64,000 nt of DNA from Saxibacter everestensis (GTDB taxonomy: Bacteria; Actinomycetota; Actinomycetes; Actinomycetales; Brevibacteriaceae): assembly GCF_025787225.1 (NCBI RefSeq), contig NZ_CP090958.1:3706550-3770549 (forward strand), given 5' to 3'. The notes under the pieces are model-generated. The model ran no database searches. It worked only from the letters and a program-made list of their open reading frames with translations, and was not told the DNA's origin. A program made the translations under genes and the position numbers. Shown piece by piece: positions 56,278-64,000 of this stretch (positions within the stretch are counted from its first letter, which is position 1; each line of letters starts with the position of its first letter).

Positions 56278-57569
56278 CCACGCCACCCACCCTGCACTTC
56301 AGCCTCGACCCCTACACCGGTCCCGCCGCCGGGTCGGAGTTGCTGGTGCTCGGCCCGTCCCTTGGAACCACCGCCGGGCTATGGTCGTCCTCGGTCGGCC
56401 GGCTCACGGACCGGTTCCGGGTGCTGCGCTTCGACCTGCCCGGCCACGGCCGAAGCCCGGCAGACGGGGGGCCGTTCGATGTCGCCGACCTCGCAGCCGC
56501 CGTGCTCCGCGCAGTGGACAGCGTCGGCGGCGGACGCTTCCACTACGCCGGGGTATCACTGGGCGGCGCGATCGGCCTGGAACTCGCCATCCGGCACGGC
56601 GACCGGCTGCTCGACCTGGCGGTGATCTGCTCCGGAGCCAGGATCGGCACGGCGCAGAGCTGGGCGGAGCGTGCCGGGCAGGTCCGCGCGCTGGGAACCA
56701 CGTCCCTGGTGACCGGCAGCGCCGAGCGCTGGTTCGCCCCAGGCTTCCCGGAACGCGACAACACGACCGCCGCCGAGCTGTTGGATCGGCTGGTCGAGGT
56801 TGACGACGCCTCCTATGTCGCCTGCTGCGAGGCGCTCGGCCGCTTCGACGTCACGGCCGAGTTGTCCGGGATCCGGGTGCCGACGCTGTTTCTCGCAGCC
56901 GAGTGCGACGAGGTGACGCCGACGGGTCAGGCTCGACAGGCGGCCGCGTCCGTTCCCTGCGCCGACGTCGTCGAGCTGGCGGGAGCCTCGCATCTCGCGG
57001 TCGCCGAGCGCCCGGCGGAGGCCGCGCGGCTGCTGATCGACTTCTTCACCCGGACCGGCCCGGATCGCGGAACGGCGACCGAGGGAGACCCGGCTGACGA
57101 TCGGTACCAGGCAGGGATGGCGGTACGCCGCGCCGTCCTGGGAGCGGCGCACGTGGACCGGGCCACCGCGAACATCATCCCCGAAACAGAGGACTTCCAG
57201 CGCTTCATCACTCGCTACGCCTGGGGCGAGGTCTGGACCCGACCCGGCCTGGCGCGGCGGGAGCGCAGCATCGTCACCCTCGCCTGCCTCGTCGGCGCCG
57301 GCCACTACGAGGAGCTCGGGATGCATATCCGCGCCGGGCTCACCAACGGCCTGACCCGTGCCGAGATCAGCGAGATCTTGCTGCAAACCGCGATCTACGC
57401 CAGCGTGCCATCGGCCAACAACGCGTTCCGGATCGCCCAGGCGGTCTACGCCGAACTCGACGCCGACGGGCCGGCCTCGGACCCGGACGGCGCAGGGTCG
57501 ACCACGGAGCCGAACAGCGCCGATAACGATGGGCCCCGCGACACCGGTCGCGGCGAGGAAGGCTCCTGA
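56274..57569 (+). CDS. pcaL: Fused 3-oxoadipate enol-lactonase / 4-carboxymuconolactone decarboxylase
   Basis: 431 residues. Residues 1-262 are the PcaD alpha/beta hydrolase (nucleophile in YAGVSLGGAIG at about 92-102, Asp region LAAECDEVTP, His in GASHLAV). Residues about 280-405 are the PcaC carboxymuconolactone decarboxylase (RRERSIVTLACLVGAG, HYEELGMHIRAGL). The D-C fusion, called PcaL, is well known in actinobacteria. It carries out two successive steps to beta-ketoadipate. The last 30 residues are acidic and disordered. Confidence 0.92.
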   Translation: MTTPPTLHFSLDPYTGPAAGSELLVLGPSLGTTAGLWSSSVGRLTDRFRVLRFDLPGHGRSPADGGPFDVADLAAAVLRAVDSVGGGRFHYAGVSLGGAIGLELAIRHGDRLLDLAVICSGARIGTAQSWAERAGQVRALGTTSLVTGSAERWFAPGFPERDNTTAAELLDRLVEVDDASYVACCEALGRFDVTAELSGIRVPTLFLAAECDEVTPTGQARQAAASVPCADVVELAGASHLAVAERPAEAARLLIDFFTRTGPDRGTATEGDPADDRYQAGMAVRRAVLGAAHVDRATANIIPETEDFQRFITRYAWGEVWTRPGLARRERSIVTLACLVGAGHYEELGMHIRAGLTNGLTRAEISEILLQTAIYASVPSANNAFRIAQAVYAELDADGPASDPDGAGSTTEPNSADNDGPRDTGRGEEGS

Positions 57570-58339
57570 TGGACAAGACGTACCGTACCGCCGGGGACGC
57601 GGTCGCCGACATCCCGGACGGCGCGTCGATCGCTGTCGGCGGTTTCGGGCTGGTCGGGGTGCCGATCGTTCTGATCCGCGCCCTGCACGCCCGGGGAACC
57701 GGGGATCTCGAAGTGATCTCCAACAATTGCGGCGTCGACGGCTGGGGGCTGGGCGAATTGCTGGCCAGCGGTCAGATCCGCCGGGTGATCGCCTCCTATG
57801 TGGGCGAGAACAAGGAATTTGCCCGGCAGTACCTGGCCGGTGAGCTGGAACTGGAGCTGACGCCTCAGGGCACCCTGGCCGAGCGGTTGCGCGCCGGCGG
57901 GGTCGGCATCCCGGCGTTCTTCACCGCCAGCGGCGTCGGCACCATGGTCGCCGACGGCGGTCTGCCCTGGCGCTACGACGCCGAGGGTCAGGTGGTGCTC
58001 GAGTCCCCGCCGAAGGAAACCCGGGTCCTCGACGACCTCGGCGAAGCCAAGGAGTATGTGCTGGAGAAGGCGATCGCCGCCGACTACGGACTGGTCCGCG
58101 CGGCACTCGGCGACCGGCATGGCAACCTGGTGTTCGAGGAATCCGCCCGGAACTTCAACCCGATGGCCGCTATGTCCGGCCGGATCACCATCGCCGAGGT
58201 GGACCGGCTGGTCGAACCCGGCGAGATCGACCCGGACGCCGTGCACCTGCCCGGCATCCATGTGCAACGCATCGTCGAACTCAGCGAGGCGGAACGCAGC
58301 GACCTGCCGGTCGAGAAGCGCACCACCCGCCCCGCGTAG
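57569..58339 (+). CDS. pcaI: 3-oxoadipate CoA-transferase subunit A
   Basis: 256 residues. The nucleotide-like CoA site GGFGLVGVP (about 24-32) and [13 protein letters not shown] (about 50-62) mark the A subunit of the family I CoA transferases. With PcaJ it moves CoA from succinyl-CoA to 3-oxoadipate. The ATG overlaps the pcaL stop by one base. Confidence 0.9.
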   Translation: MDKTYRTAGDAVADIPDGASIAVGGFGLVGVPIVLIRALHARGTGDLEVISNNCGVDGWGLGELLASGQIRRVIASYVGENKEFARQYLAGELELELTPQGTLAERLRAGGVGIPAFFTASGVGTMVADGGLPWRYDAEGQVVLESPPKETRVLDDLGEAKEYVLEKAIAADYGLVRAALGDRHGNLVFEESARNFNPMAAMSGRITIAEVDRLVEPGEIDPDAVHLPGIHVQRIVELSEAERSDLPVEKRTTRPA

Positions 58340-58382
58340 CCGGGCCACTGCCCGTTTCGTCCAAGGAGAAGAGAGACCGGTC

Positions 58383-59078
58383 ATGGCGTTGACTCGCGAC
58401 CAGATGGCGGCACGTGCCGCGCTGGAACTGCCCGATGGGGCGTACGTGAACCTGGGCATCGGACTGCCCACGCTCATTCCTAACTTCGTGCCCGCCGGGC
58501 GGCATATCGTCATGCACTCCGAGAACGGCATTCTCGGCGTCGGGCCGTACCCGACCGAGGACGAGCTGGACCCGAAGCTGATCAACGCCGGCAAGGAGAC
58601 GGTGACCGTAAACGCCGGTGCCTCGTTCTTCGACTCTGCGGCCAGCTTCGGGATGATCCGGGGCGGGCAGATCGATGTCGCCGTCCTCGGCGCCATGCAG
58701 GTATCCGCGACCGGAGACATCGCGAACTGGGCCATCCCGGGCAAGATGATCAAGGGGATGGGCGGTGCAATGGACCTGGTGCACGGCGCCAAGCGGGTGA
58801 TCGTGCTGATGGAGCACGTTACCAAGACCGGCGAGCACAAGATTCTCGAGGACTGTTCCCTGCCGCTGACCGGCAGGGCCGTCGTCAATCGGATCATCAC
58901 TGATCTTGCGGTGATCGACGTCACCTCGGAGGGGCTGGCGCTGCGGGGCGTGGCGGCCGGCGTCTCGGTTGACGAGGTGCGCGACGCCACGGGGTCTCCG
59001 CTGACGGTCGGCCCCGGCGTCGGCGACATCGACGCGTCCCAGGCCGACCCGGCGGAGCGCCGAGGGGCTCGGGCATGA
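58383..59078 (+). CDS. pcaJ: 3-oxoadipate CoA-transferase subunit B
   Basis: 231 residues. The catalytic Glu lies in [12 protein letters not shown] (about 41-52), the SENG motif of family I CoA-transferase B subunits. [11 protein letters not shown] and [16 protein letters not shown] also match. ATG 58383 lies 43 nt after the pcaI stop with AAGGAGAAG upstream. Overlaps pcaF by 4 nt. Confidence 0.91.
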   Translation: MALTRDQMAARAALELPDGAYVNLGIGLPTLIPNFVPAGRHIVMHSENGILGVGPYPTEDELDPKLINAGKETVTVNAGASFFDSAASFGMIRGGQIDVAVLGAMQVSATGDIANWAIPGKMIKGMGGAMDLVHGAKRVIVLMEHVTKTGEHKILEDCSLPLTGRAVVNRIITDLAVIDVTSEGLALRGVAAGVSVDEVRDATGSPLTVGPGVGDIDASQADPAERRGARA

Positions 59079-60292
59079 CCGAATTGCGCGAGGTCGTCAT
59101 CTGCGAGCCGTTGCGCACGCCGATCGGCCGGTTTGGTGGCGTGTTCAGATCGGTGCCCGCCGAAGGGCTGGCCGCCACCGCCATCACAGAGCTGCTCGCC
59201 CGCACCACGCTCGACGGTGACGCGGTCGACGAGGTGATCCTCGGCCAGGGTTACCCGTCGAGCGAGGCGCCGGCGCTCGGCCGCGTTGCCGCACTCGACG
59301 CCGGCCTGCCGTTCGGCGTCGGCGGGTACCAGGTGGATCGACGCTGCGGCTCCGGGCTGCAGGCGATCCTGGACGCTGCGATGCAGATCCAGACCGGGGT
59401 GAGCGACGTCGTCATCGCCGGCGGGGCCGAATCGATGAGCCGCGCCCCGCTGTACTCGGTGGATTCACGCTGGGGCATCTCCGGGCCCGGCATGATGCTG
59501 CACGACTCGCTCGCCCGAGGCCGAGTCACCGCCGGTGGCCGGCGGCACCCCGTTCCCGGCGGCATGGTCGAGACCGCGGAGAACCTGCGGCGGCGGTACG
59601 GCATCGGCCGGGAGGAACAAGACGCGCTCGCGGTCGAGTCTCAACGCCGGGCGGCCGCCGCCAACGACGCCGGGCTGTTCGAGGACGAGATCGTCCCGGT
59701 CACGGTGACCGGCCGGAAGGGCGACGCCGTCGTCACCGCTGACGAACACCCTCGCCCGGACACCACAGTCGAGTCACTGGCGCGGCTCCGGCCCGTGCTG
59801 GCAGCGCAGGATGCCGGCGCGACCGTGACGGCGGGCAACGCCAGTGGCCAGAACGACGCCGCGGCCGTTTGCGTGGTCACCACGCCGGAGCGGGCCGACG
59901 AGCTTGGCCTCGTGCCCCTGGTGCGGCTGGTCTCCTGGGGCCGGGCCGGCGTCGACCCCGCCAGCATGGGCCTCGGTCCGGTGCCGGCCACCGCCAGGGC
60001 GCTGGCCCGGGCCGGGCTCAGCCTGGCCGACATCGACCTGATCGAACTCAACGAGGCCTTCGCGGCGCAGGTCCTCGCCGTGACCCGGGAGTGGGGATTC
60101 ACCCCGGACGACTTCGAGCGGACCAACGTGAACGGGTCCGGGATCGCCCTGGGGCACCCGATCGGGGCCACCGGAGCCCGGATCCTGGCCACGCTGGCCC
60201 GGGAGATGGGCCGCCGCCGGGCCCGCTACGGCCTGGAAACCATGTGCATCGGCGGCGGCCAGGGCCTCGCCGCAATCTTTGAAAGGATCTGA
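59075..60292 (+). CDS. pcaF: 3-oxoadipyl-CoA thiolase
   Basis: 405 residues of the thiolase family. The active Cys is in [11 protein letters not shown] (about 90), the His in [12 protein letters not shown] (about 361) and the second Cys in [10 protein letters not shown] (about 391). It splits beta-ketoadipyl-CoA into succinyl-CoA and acetyl-CoA, the last step of the pathway. pobA starts 5 nt after the stop. Confidence 0.91.
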   Translation: MTELREVVICEPLRTPIGRFGGVFRSVPAEGLAATAITELLARTTLDGDAVDEVILGQGYPSSEAPALGRVAALDAGLPFGVGGYQVDRRCGSGLQAILDAAMQIQTGVSDVVIAGGAESMSRAPLYSVDSRWGISGPGMMLHDSLARGRVTAGGRRHPVPGGMVETAENLRRRYGIGREEQDALAVESQRRAAAANDAGLFEDEIVPVTVTGRKGDAVVTADEHPRPDTTVESLARLRPVLAAQDAGATVTAGNASGQNDAAAVCVVTTPERADELGLVPLVRLVSWGRAGVDPASMGLGPVPATARALARAGLSLADIDLIELNEAFAAQVLAVTREWGFTPDDFERTNVNGSGIALGHPIGATGARILATLAREMGRRRARYGLETMCIGGGQGLAAIFERI

Positions 60293-60297
60293 CGCTG

Positions 60298-61473
60298 ATG
60301 TCGATACGAACCCGGATTGCCATCGTCGGTGCAGGACCGGCCGGCCTGCTCCTTGGCCGGATCCTGGACACCCACGGCATCGACTACGTCATCGTGGAAC
60401 GCAAGTCCCTGGAGTACACCCTGGGCCGGATCCGTGCGGGCATCCTCGAGCAGGGGTCGGTGGAGCTGCTGGAACGGCTCGGCCTCGGCGAGCGGTTGCG
60501 CCGCGAGGGCCTGGAACACCGCGGGATCTACCTGCAGTTCGCCGGCGAGCGGCACCACATCGACTTCGAGAAGCTGATCGGCCGGACCGTCACCGTCTAC
60601 GGGCAGCAGGAGGTGGTCAAGGACCTGAGCCGGGCTCATCAGGCTGCGGGGACCGCGATCTACTACGAGGCCGAGGACGTCGCGCTGGACGGGATCGAAT
60701 CCGAGCGTCCCCGCGTCACGTTCCGCTGCCGCGGGGAGGACGTCCTGATCGAGGCCGACTACGTTGTCGGGACGGACGGGTTTCACGGGGTATGCCGGCC
60801 GTCGATTCCGGACCTGGAGGTCTACGACCGCGAGTACCCGTTCGCCTGGCTGGGCGTGCTGGCCAGCGTCCGCCCATCCACCGACGAGCTGATCTACGCG
60901 CTACACGCCGACGGATTCGCCATGCACTCGATGCGCTCGATGGAGGTGTCGCGCTTGTATCTGCAGGTGCCTCCCGATGAGAACATCGATGACTGGCCGG
61001 ATGATCGGATCTGGGAGGCGCTGCACCGACGTCTCGGCGTGCCGGGCTGGACGCTGGACGAGGGTGAGATCACCGACAAGTCGATCACGCCGATGCGCAG
61101 CTTCGTTGCCTCGACGATGCAGCACGGTCGGCTGTTCCTGGCCGGGGACGCCGCGCACATCGTGCCGCCGACCGGCGCGAAGGGGCTCAATTCGGCGATC
61201 GCGGATGTCGCGATGCTCGGGGAAGCTATTGCCGCCGGGTACCGGGGGAACCCGGAACCAATGAGCAGCTACAGCCGCCGTGCCCTGAGCCGGCAGTGGA
61301 AGACTCAGTACTTCTCGCGCTGGATGACGGCCATGCTGCACCGGGACGATCGCGGTGACTCGAGCGAGTACGACTATCTAGCGCAGCTGGGCCAGCTGCG
61401 CTACGTGGTGGAGTCGGAGTTCGCACAGTGCAGCCTGGCCGAGCAGTACACCGGGCTGCCTTACGGCTTGTAG
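60298..61473 (+). CDS. pobA: 4-hydroxybenzoate 3-monooxygenase
   Basis: 391 residues, group A flavoprotein hydroxylase. FAD site GAGPAGLLLGRIL (about 11-23), RIRAGILEQGSVELL (about 44-58, typical of PobA), DG motif GTDGFHGVCR (about 158-167) and GD motif LAGDAAHIVPPTGAKGLN (about 281-298). It turns 4-hydroxybenzoate into protocatechuate and so feeds the operon it belongs to. Substrate assignment is supported by the operon and by high resemblance in the quoted segments. Confidence 0.92.
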   Translation: MSIRTRIAIVGAGPAGLLLGRILDTHGIDYVIVERKSLEYTLGRIRAGILEQGSVELLERLGLGERLRREGLEHRGIYLQFAGERHHIDFEKLIGRTVTVYGQQEVVKDLSRAHQAAGTAIYYEAEDVALDGIESERPRVTFRCRGEDVLIEADYVVGTDGFHGVCRPSIPDLEVYDREYPFAWLGVLASVRPSTDELIYALHADGFAMHSMRSMEVSRLYLQVPPDENIDDWPDDRIWEALHRRLGVPGWTLDEGEITDKSITPMRSFVASTMQHGRLFLAGDAAHIVPPTGAKGLNSAIADVAMLGEAIAAGYRGNPEPMSSYSRRALSRQWKTQYFSRWMTAMLHRDDRGDSSEYDYLAQLGQLRYVVESEFAQCSLAEQYTGLPYGL

Positions 61474-61513
61474 CCGCAGCACCTGGGAGGGTTAGCGGTC
61501 TATGCCGCGACTT

Positions 61514-61582
61514 TAAGCCCCCACCGGAACTAAAGCCTCCCGTTCAGGTGCAGTAAGCCCCCCACCGGAACGTAGGCCTCCC
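61514..61582. repeat. Two direct repeats of about 28 bp
   Basis: TAAGCCCCC-ACCGGAAC followed by AAGCCTCCC at 61514-61541 and a near copy at 61554-61582, with a 40-nt period, between the convergent pobA and IclR genes. Small GC-rich repeat of unknown role. Confidence 0.55.
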
Positions 61583-61608
61583 AGCTAGGCTAGGCGGCTC
61601 CAGTTGCC

Positions 61609-62301
61609 CTAGACGATCCGCGCTGCCGCGGCCTGCAATCGGTTGCCGATCTCGGTCGGATCCAGCTCCGAGGCCACGTAGACGACGGCCAGCGCGGCCT
61701 GCGGTCCACTGTGTCTGGTCAGCGGAACGGCCACAGATTGCATGCCGGGAATGACCTCATCGTGTGAGTGCGCGAAGCCCGACGCGCGGACCTGCGCCAC
61801 GTCATCCGCCCGCTCGGCGTGCTCCGGCGCCAGGGTCGGTGTTGTCGCCAGCAGCGCCAGCCCGGGGGCGCCACGTTCCACCGAATGCACGGTTCCGGGA
61901 CGTTGGGCCACAACTCCGGCGGCGTGCGGCTCGACGCTGAGCAGGGTCACGCACCGGTCGGCCTGTTCGACGACGACGAATGCCGTCATCTGCAGCTCGT
62001 CGGACAGCTCGGCAAGGACGGGGCGGGCCGTTGACTGCAAGTCGGTGGCCACCGATCGGGCGAGCACCGCGAGCCCTGCGCCCAGTGCATACCGCGAATC
62101 GGCGCCCTTGGTGATCAATCCGTGGTGTTCCAGGGTCTGGATCAGCCGGTAGGCGATTGATCTGTGCACCTCGAGCCGTTGGGATATCTGCGCGATCGAT
62201 AAACCGTTACTCTCGCCGGTCAACAACTCAAGCACCCGCAGTCCGCGGGACAGGGTTTGCGATAACGGTGGGGTGGGGGAGAGCGAATCTGCGCTAGCCA
62301 T
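61609..62301 (-). CDS. IclR-family regulator
   Basis: 230 residues. HTH at about residues 14-75 (LSRGLRVLELLTGESNGLSIAQISQRLEVHRSIAYRLIQTL in parts: LSIAQISQRLEVHRSIAYRL) and a shorter effector domain (about 90-225). It is divergent from the flavin reductase gene and probably controls the two-component flavin monooxygenase operon through the palindromes at 62368-62402. Differs clearly from the PcaR-like protein at 52495. ATG 62301 follows a GAGG site. Confidence 0.85.
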   Translation of the reverse strand: MASADSLSPTPPLSQTLSRGLRVLELLTGESNGLSIAQISQRLEVHRSIAYRLIQTLEHHGLITKGADSRYALGAGLAVLARSVATDLQSTARPVLAELSDELQMTAFVVVEQADRCVTLLSVEPHAAGVVAQRPGTVHSVERGAPGLALLATTPTLAPEHAERADDVAQVRASGFAHSHDEVIPGMQSVAVPLTRHSGPQAALAVVYVASELDPTEIGNRLQAAAARIV

Positions 62302-62367
62302 GATCCTCGATGCTACTCGGGCCGGGTCGGAGCGTACCCTTGTTACGGCGACCCTTTCTGAGTTAAA

Positions 62368-62402
62368 GTTCTAAGAAAGAACGAAGCGTTCTTATATAGA
62401 AC
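62368..62402. promoter_or_regulatory. Two phased palindromes GTTCT-N5-AGAAC
   Basis: GTTCTAAGAAAGAAC (62368-62382) and GTTCTTATATAGAAC (62388-62402) have identical arms and lie with centres 20 nt apart, in the divergent gap between the IclR and flavin reductase genes. The second overlaps a TATATA box. Strong candidate operators of the IclR protein. Confidence 0.65.
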
Positions 62403-62443
62403 ACCCTAGTCCCAGAAGGTGGCCGACTGCAACGGGGTGGGCA

Positions 62444-62947
62444 ATGCGAGTTTTTGATCCGGCACGACAGAATGTAGCGCGGCTGCGTAGCGCGTTCGGG
62501 CGCTTCGCCACCGGTGTAGCCGTCGTGACTTTCGACGGCCTGGAAAAGCGTCATGGCCTCACGGTCAACTCCTTCACCTCGGTATCGATCGACCCGCCGC
62601 TCGTGCTGGTCAGCATTGCCCGGACCACGGCGGCCCACGATCAGCTCGAAGGCAGGCCGTTCACGGTGAACATCCTGGGCGCCGAGCAGGAGAAGGTTGC
62701 GCTGCACTTCGCCGGACGGCCGGACAGGGATCCCGAGTGGGTGGAGGGCGATGTCGCGCCGCGGCTGGCCGGAGCTCTGGCGCACTTCGAATGCAACGCC
62801 TGGCGGTCATACGACGGCGGTGACCACACCCTCTACCTCGGCGAGGTCGTCGGCTTCGATTACCGGGACGGCGACGCACTGGGATTCTCCAACAGCCGCT
62901 TCACAGTCGTTCCGGAGATCAGCCTCGGCGTCGAATACCTGCTCTAG
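62444..62947 (+). CDS. hpaC: Flavin reductase (HpaC-like)
   Basis: 167-residue flavin reductase-like (FMN-binding split barrel) protein. Motifs: FGRFATGVAVVTF (about 18-30), LTVNSFTSVSIDPPLVLVSIA (parts: NSFTSVSIDPPLVL) and FTVNILGAEQE. It supplies reduced flavin to the monooxygenase encoded 123 nt downstream. Regulated, in all likelihood, from the palindromes just upstream. Confidence 0.88.
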   Translation: MRVFDPARQNVARLRSAFGRFATGVAVVTFDGLEKRHGLTVNSFTSVSIDPPLVLVSIARTTAAHDQLEGRPFTVNILGAEQEKVALHFAGRPDRDPEWVEGDVAPRLAGALAHFECNAWRSYDGGDHTLYLGEVVGFDYRDGDALGFSNSRFTVVPEISLGVEYLL

Positions 62948-63070
62948 GCAGCGCTGACGCCTGTTCCGATCCGACAGTGCCAGCCCCGCAAGACAACGCT
63001 TTCCAGCACGATCAGCACAGCACGATCAGAACAGCACATCAGCGAATGAATCCAAGTCAAGGAGGATTCC

Positions 63071-64000
63071 ATGGGTGCCCGCACCGGCAAGCAGTACATC
63101 GAGCAGCTCAATAAGCTGCGGCCAACGGTTCAGATCGACGGCGAGACAGTCACGGAGAACATCGCCGAGCATCCCGCCTTCTCCGGTGTGGTCAATACCT
63201 TCGCCGAGCTGTACGACATGCAGCACGACGCTGTCCTGAAGGACGTGCTGACCTACGAGTCGCCGACAACCGGCGACCGCGTCGGCACCTCGTTCATGGT
63301 GCCGAAAACCCAGGAAGACCTGATGAAGCGCCGTGAGGCTGCCGCGGCGTGGGCCAACCACTCGTTCGGCATGCTTGGCCGGACCGGCGACTACCTCAAC
63401 AGCGCGCTGATGGCGCTGTCGACCGCCACCGATTGGTTCAGCAAGGCCGACCAGAACGGTCCCGAGTACGCGGAGAATGCGCGGAAGTACTACGAATACG
63501 TGCGGGAGAACGACCTGCTGACGACGCACACGCTGATTCCGCCGCAGGTGAATCGCAGTGTGTCCGGCTCACAGCAGGGTGGCGGGCAGCTCTCGGCGCG
63601 GATCGTGGAAGAGAATGAGGAAGGCGTCACGATCACAGGCGCCCGGATGCTGGGGACCGTGGCGCCGATCGCCGACGAGATTCTGGTCTTCCCATCCACC
63701 GTGCTCCGCGGCACCCCCGAAGACGCCGCCTACTCCTACGCGTTCGCGCTGCCCACCGACACTCCCGGACTTCGGTTCCTGTGCCGGCGCAGTCTGGACG
63801 GCGGTGGCGGTCACTTCAATGAACCGCTGGCTTCACGGTTCGAAGAGATGGACGCCGTCGTGGTGTTCGACAACGTCAAGGTGCCGCGCGAGCGCATCTT
63901 CATGCTCGGCAACCCGCAGCTCTGCAACGGCTTCTACACCGAAACCGGCGCCACCGCGCACATGACGCACCAGGTGGTTACCCGGACGACGGCGAAGAGT
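63071..64000 (+). CDS. hpaB: 4-hydroxyphenylacetate 3-monooxygenase oxygenase component, cut by the window end
   Basis: The first 310 codons of a gene that runs past the right edge. Translation begins MGARTGKQYIEQLNKLRPTV and continues with SWANH-like WANHSFGMLGRTGDYLNSAL, THTLIPPQVNRS and GHFNEPLASRFEEMDAVVVFD (parts: NEPLASRFEEMDAV), typical of HpaB-type FADH2-dependent phenol hydroxylases. It would make 3,4-dihydroxyphenylacetate or a related catechol with reduced flavin from HpaC. AAGGAGG lies 6 nt before the ATG. The substrate may differ in this branch. Confidence 0.88.
   Translation, partial: MGARTGKQYIEQLNKLRPTVQIDGETVTENIAEHPAFSGVVNTFAELYDMQHDAVLKDVLTYESPTTGDRVGTSFMVPKTQEDLMKRREAAAAWANHSFGMLGRTGDYLNSALMALSTATDWFSKADQNGPEYAENARKYYEYVRENDLLTTHTLIPPQVNRSVSGSQQGGGQLSARIVEENEEGVTITGARMLGTVAPIADEILVFPSTVLRGTPEDAAYSYAFALPTDTPGLRFLCRRSLDGGGGHFNEPLASRFEEMDAVVVFDNVKVPRERIFMLGNPQLCNGFYTETGATAHMTHQVVTRTTAKS

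Noticed and set aside
57446-59029. Minus-strand open frame of 527 codons opposite pcaI/pcaJ
   Set aside because: High-GC antisense shadow; pcaI and pcaJ on the plus strand carry the catalytic motifs.

Overview
The window comes from a high-GC Gram-positive bacterium (Actinomycetota, most likely order Micrococcales; the genus cannot be set from sequence alone). Supporting signs are a WhiB-type Fe-S regulator, a trehalose-phosphatase/GH15 fusion, a fused PcaD-PcaC enzyme, frequent GTG starts, many 4-nt ATGA gene overlaps and high-GC codon use. No rRNA, tRNA or CRISPR array was seen.

Region 1 (1-11.6 kb) is accessory DNA. A VbhA-type antitoxin, a Fic toxin and a serine recombinase form one overlapping unit (18-1568). 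A block of about 8.6 kb with lower GC follows, bounded by imperfect direct repeats at about 1599-1670 and 10232-10305. The right copy is the 3' end of an AbiTii-like gene; the left copy is a decayed duplicate. The block carries a secreted protein, a GH25 muramidase, two long Rv2525c-like (DUF1906) proteins with peptidoglycan-binding modules, a membrane protein, a lipoprotein and an HNH nuclease. The three cell-wall genes have no visible signal peptide and share a promoter motif followed by a leader hairpin.

Region 2 (11.6-17.3 kb) is a carbohydrate-acid operon: TIM-barrel isomerase, ACS-type MFS permease, four-carbon acid sugar kinase, 3-hydroxyacid dehydrogenase and an SDR. Region 3 (17.4-27.9 kb) is mixed chromosomal content: an ArsR-like regulator with a nested palindromic operator, two MITE-like 84-bp repeats, WhiB, a YdcF-like protein, the trehalose bifunctional enzyme, and a two-component/glycosyltransferase locus whose glycosyltransferase ends in a degenerate Hpt-like domain. 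Region 4 (28-33.3 kb) holds a duplicated single-chain TetR, a sugar-type MFS permease, a GH3 glycosidase and a lipoprotein phosphatase.

Region 5 (33.4-64 kb) is a nearly continuous aromatic-catabolism zone. Cluster A (33.4-43.9 kb) looks like a meta-cleavage route: FAD hydroxylase, extradiol dioxygenase, two FAH-family enzymes, ACMSD/resorcylate-decarboxylase-type amidohydrolase, cyclase, LysR and two MFS permeases. Cluster B (44.2-52.4 kb) has an AAHS permease, an MhpA-like hydroxylase, a DUF3500 protein, GntR, FAH, an esterase and a quercetinase-type bicupin. Cluster C (52.5-61.5 kb) is a complete protocatechuate-to-central-metabolism operon, pcaHGB-pcaL-pcaIJF-pobA, with an IclR regulator. 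The window ends with an IclR gene divergent from hpaC and a truncated hpaB. I infer that the quercetinase and esterase of cluster B could feed protocatechuate to cluster C and a phloroglucinol-type acid to clusters A and B.
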